From: JBBRLG01 sp038231495
GTDB taxonomy: Bacteria > Planctomycetota > Planctomycetia > Gemmatales > Gemmataceae
Assembly: GCA_038231495.1 (NCBI GenBank)
Contig: JBBRLG010000154.1
Location: forward strand, 1 to 13,316
Length of the DNA: 13,316 bases
Direction: 5' to 3'
Below the pieces are notes generated by a model. The model did not search any database, had not been told where the DNA came from, and saw nothing but the letters and a program-made list of their open reading frames with translations. Shown here in pieces: positions 12,649 through 13,316 of the stretch; position 1 is the first letter of the stretch, and the number at the start of each line of letters is the position of its first letter. The position numbers and the translations under genes were made by a program.

Positions 12649-13316
12649 ATGTCACGCAAGGGTTGGTTTCTGGCCTCGGCGGTCAGTGGGTCCGCGTTTC
12701 TCGTCGGCGCGGCCGTTGTGGCCGGCCTGGCGATCCTGACGGCTTCCGGACCGGCCGGCGCGCAGGTCAACCGCGGCGATAGCAAAGACGGCGACGCGGC
12801 ACGCGGCAGCGCGGGTCTGCCGATCGGCCAGATCGTGTTGTTTTCCAGCGGCGTTGGTTACTTCCAGCGCGAGGGCACGGTCGAAGGCAACGCCCGCGTC
12901 GATCTGTCCTTCCCGACCCAAGACATTAACGACTTGCTCAAGTCGATGGTGGTGCGCGACCTGGACGGCGGCGTGGTTAGCACGGTGTCCTACGACAGCA
13001 ACGCGCCGGTCGAGAAGACGCTGAAGTCGTTCGCGATCAACCTCAACGGCAACCCGTCGTTTAGCGGCATCTTAAGCCAGGCGTGCGGCGAGAAGCTGGA
13101 GGTCGTGTTGCAGCAGACCAACGCGACGCAACCGGGCACGCTGACCGGCACCGTCGTCGGCGTCGAGACGCAGCACCAGCCCGCGGGCAAGGACGGTGCA
13201 GTCGCCATCGAGTTACTGAACCTGTGGTGCAGTGACGGCATGCGCAGCCTCAAGCTGGGCGACGTGCAGCGGGTGCGGTTCCTCAACCCGGTCATGGACT
13301 CCGAGTTTAGAAAGGC
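12649..13316 (+). CDS. Secreted protein of unknown function, 3' end beyond the window
   Basis: An open frame of 222 codons running off the window. It begins MSRKGWFLASAVSGSAFLVG, a signal peptide with a hydrophobic core and likely cleavage at GPAGA-QV near residue 41. The mature part starts after a short charged linker with LPIGQIVLFSSGVGYFQREG, then DLSFPTQDINDLLKSMVVRD and VEKTLKSFAINLNGNPSFSG. It resembles planctomycete exported proteins that carry a DUF4139-type C-terminal domain, but that part is not in the window and the assignment is from memory. Codon use (GGC, CTG, GTC, AAG) is strongly GC3-biased like neighbouring genes. No promoter was found between the MITE-like element and the gene, so it may be read through from the lipid kinase gene. 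Confidence 0.85.
   Translation, partial: MSRKGWFLASAVSGSAFLVGAAVVAGLAILTASGPAGAQVNRGDSKDGDAARGSAGLPIGQIVLFSSGVGYFQREGTVEGNARVDLSFPTQDINDLLKSMVVRDLDGGVVSTVSYDSNAPVEKTLKSFAINLNGNPSFSGILSQACGEKLEVVLQQTNATQPGTLTGTVVGVETQHQPAGKDGAVAIELLNLWCSDGMRSLKLGDVQRVRFLNPVMDSEFRK

Noticed and set aside
12990..13295. A 101-codon minus-strand frame at the right end
   Set aside because: It is antisense to the open secreted-protein frame, which has a ribosome site, signal peptide and matching codon use.

Overview
The window looks like chromosomal DNA from a high-GC planctomycete, most likely of the Gemmata/Gemmataceae kind. This is an inference from several things together: a PEP-CTERM surface protein, a DUF4058-type protein beginning MPIHDW, a TlpA-like periplasmic thioredoxin, MEP-pathway isoprenoid synthesis, many lineage-style hypothetical proteins, and intergenic gaps full of palindromic repeats. 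No rRNA, tRNA, CRISPR array or full-length transposase was seen.

Layout. A plus-strand gene for a membrane-anchored coiled-coil protein (237-1865) faces a run of minus-strand genes across a nested inverted repeat. Reading right to left, the run is: creatininase-family amidohydrolase (6791-6021), DUF4058 protein (5960-5205), small coiled-coil protein (5046-4723), ispD (4658-3918), a tight pair of small AT-richer unknown genes (3891-3658 and 3653-3333), and a radical SAM protein (3282-2005). A divergent PEP-CTERM gene (6924-7586) is followed by about 470 bp without a gene, filled with palindromic repeats.

Next, on the minus strand, come a thioredoxin-like gene with a flavin reductase-like gene behind it (9101-8055), a CDGSH iron-sulfur domain joined in frame to a SAM methyltransferase (10280-9312), and truB (11237-10329). 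The right end carries plus-strand genes for a diacylglycerol-kinase-family lipid kinase (11509-12447) and the start of a secreted protein that runs off the window.

Main discovery. The thioredoxin-like gene is interrupted by one in-frame TGA (8915-8913), exactly where the first cysteine of the CxxC active site belongs, giving W-G-E-Y-[TGA]-V-P-C. The frame continues without a break to a normal C-terminus. A perfect 6-bp hairpin with a GGUCG loop begins 23 nt after the TGA, at the distance and with the loop guanines expected of a bacterial SECIS. The best reading is a selenocysteine-containing (UxxC) TlpA-like selenoprotein, which ordinary gene callers would split into two fragments. A nonsense mutation or sequencing error is the alternative.

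Other signals. Three small non-coding palindromic elements have terminal inverted repeats and 8-bp direct repeats that look like target-site duplications: two of one family (9176-9304, 12465-12603) and one of another (11350-11470). They are MITE-like. A separate 60-bp palindromic repeat is present in five whole or partial copies at 7766-8026.
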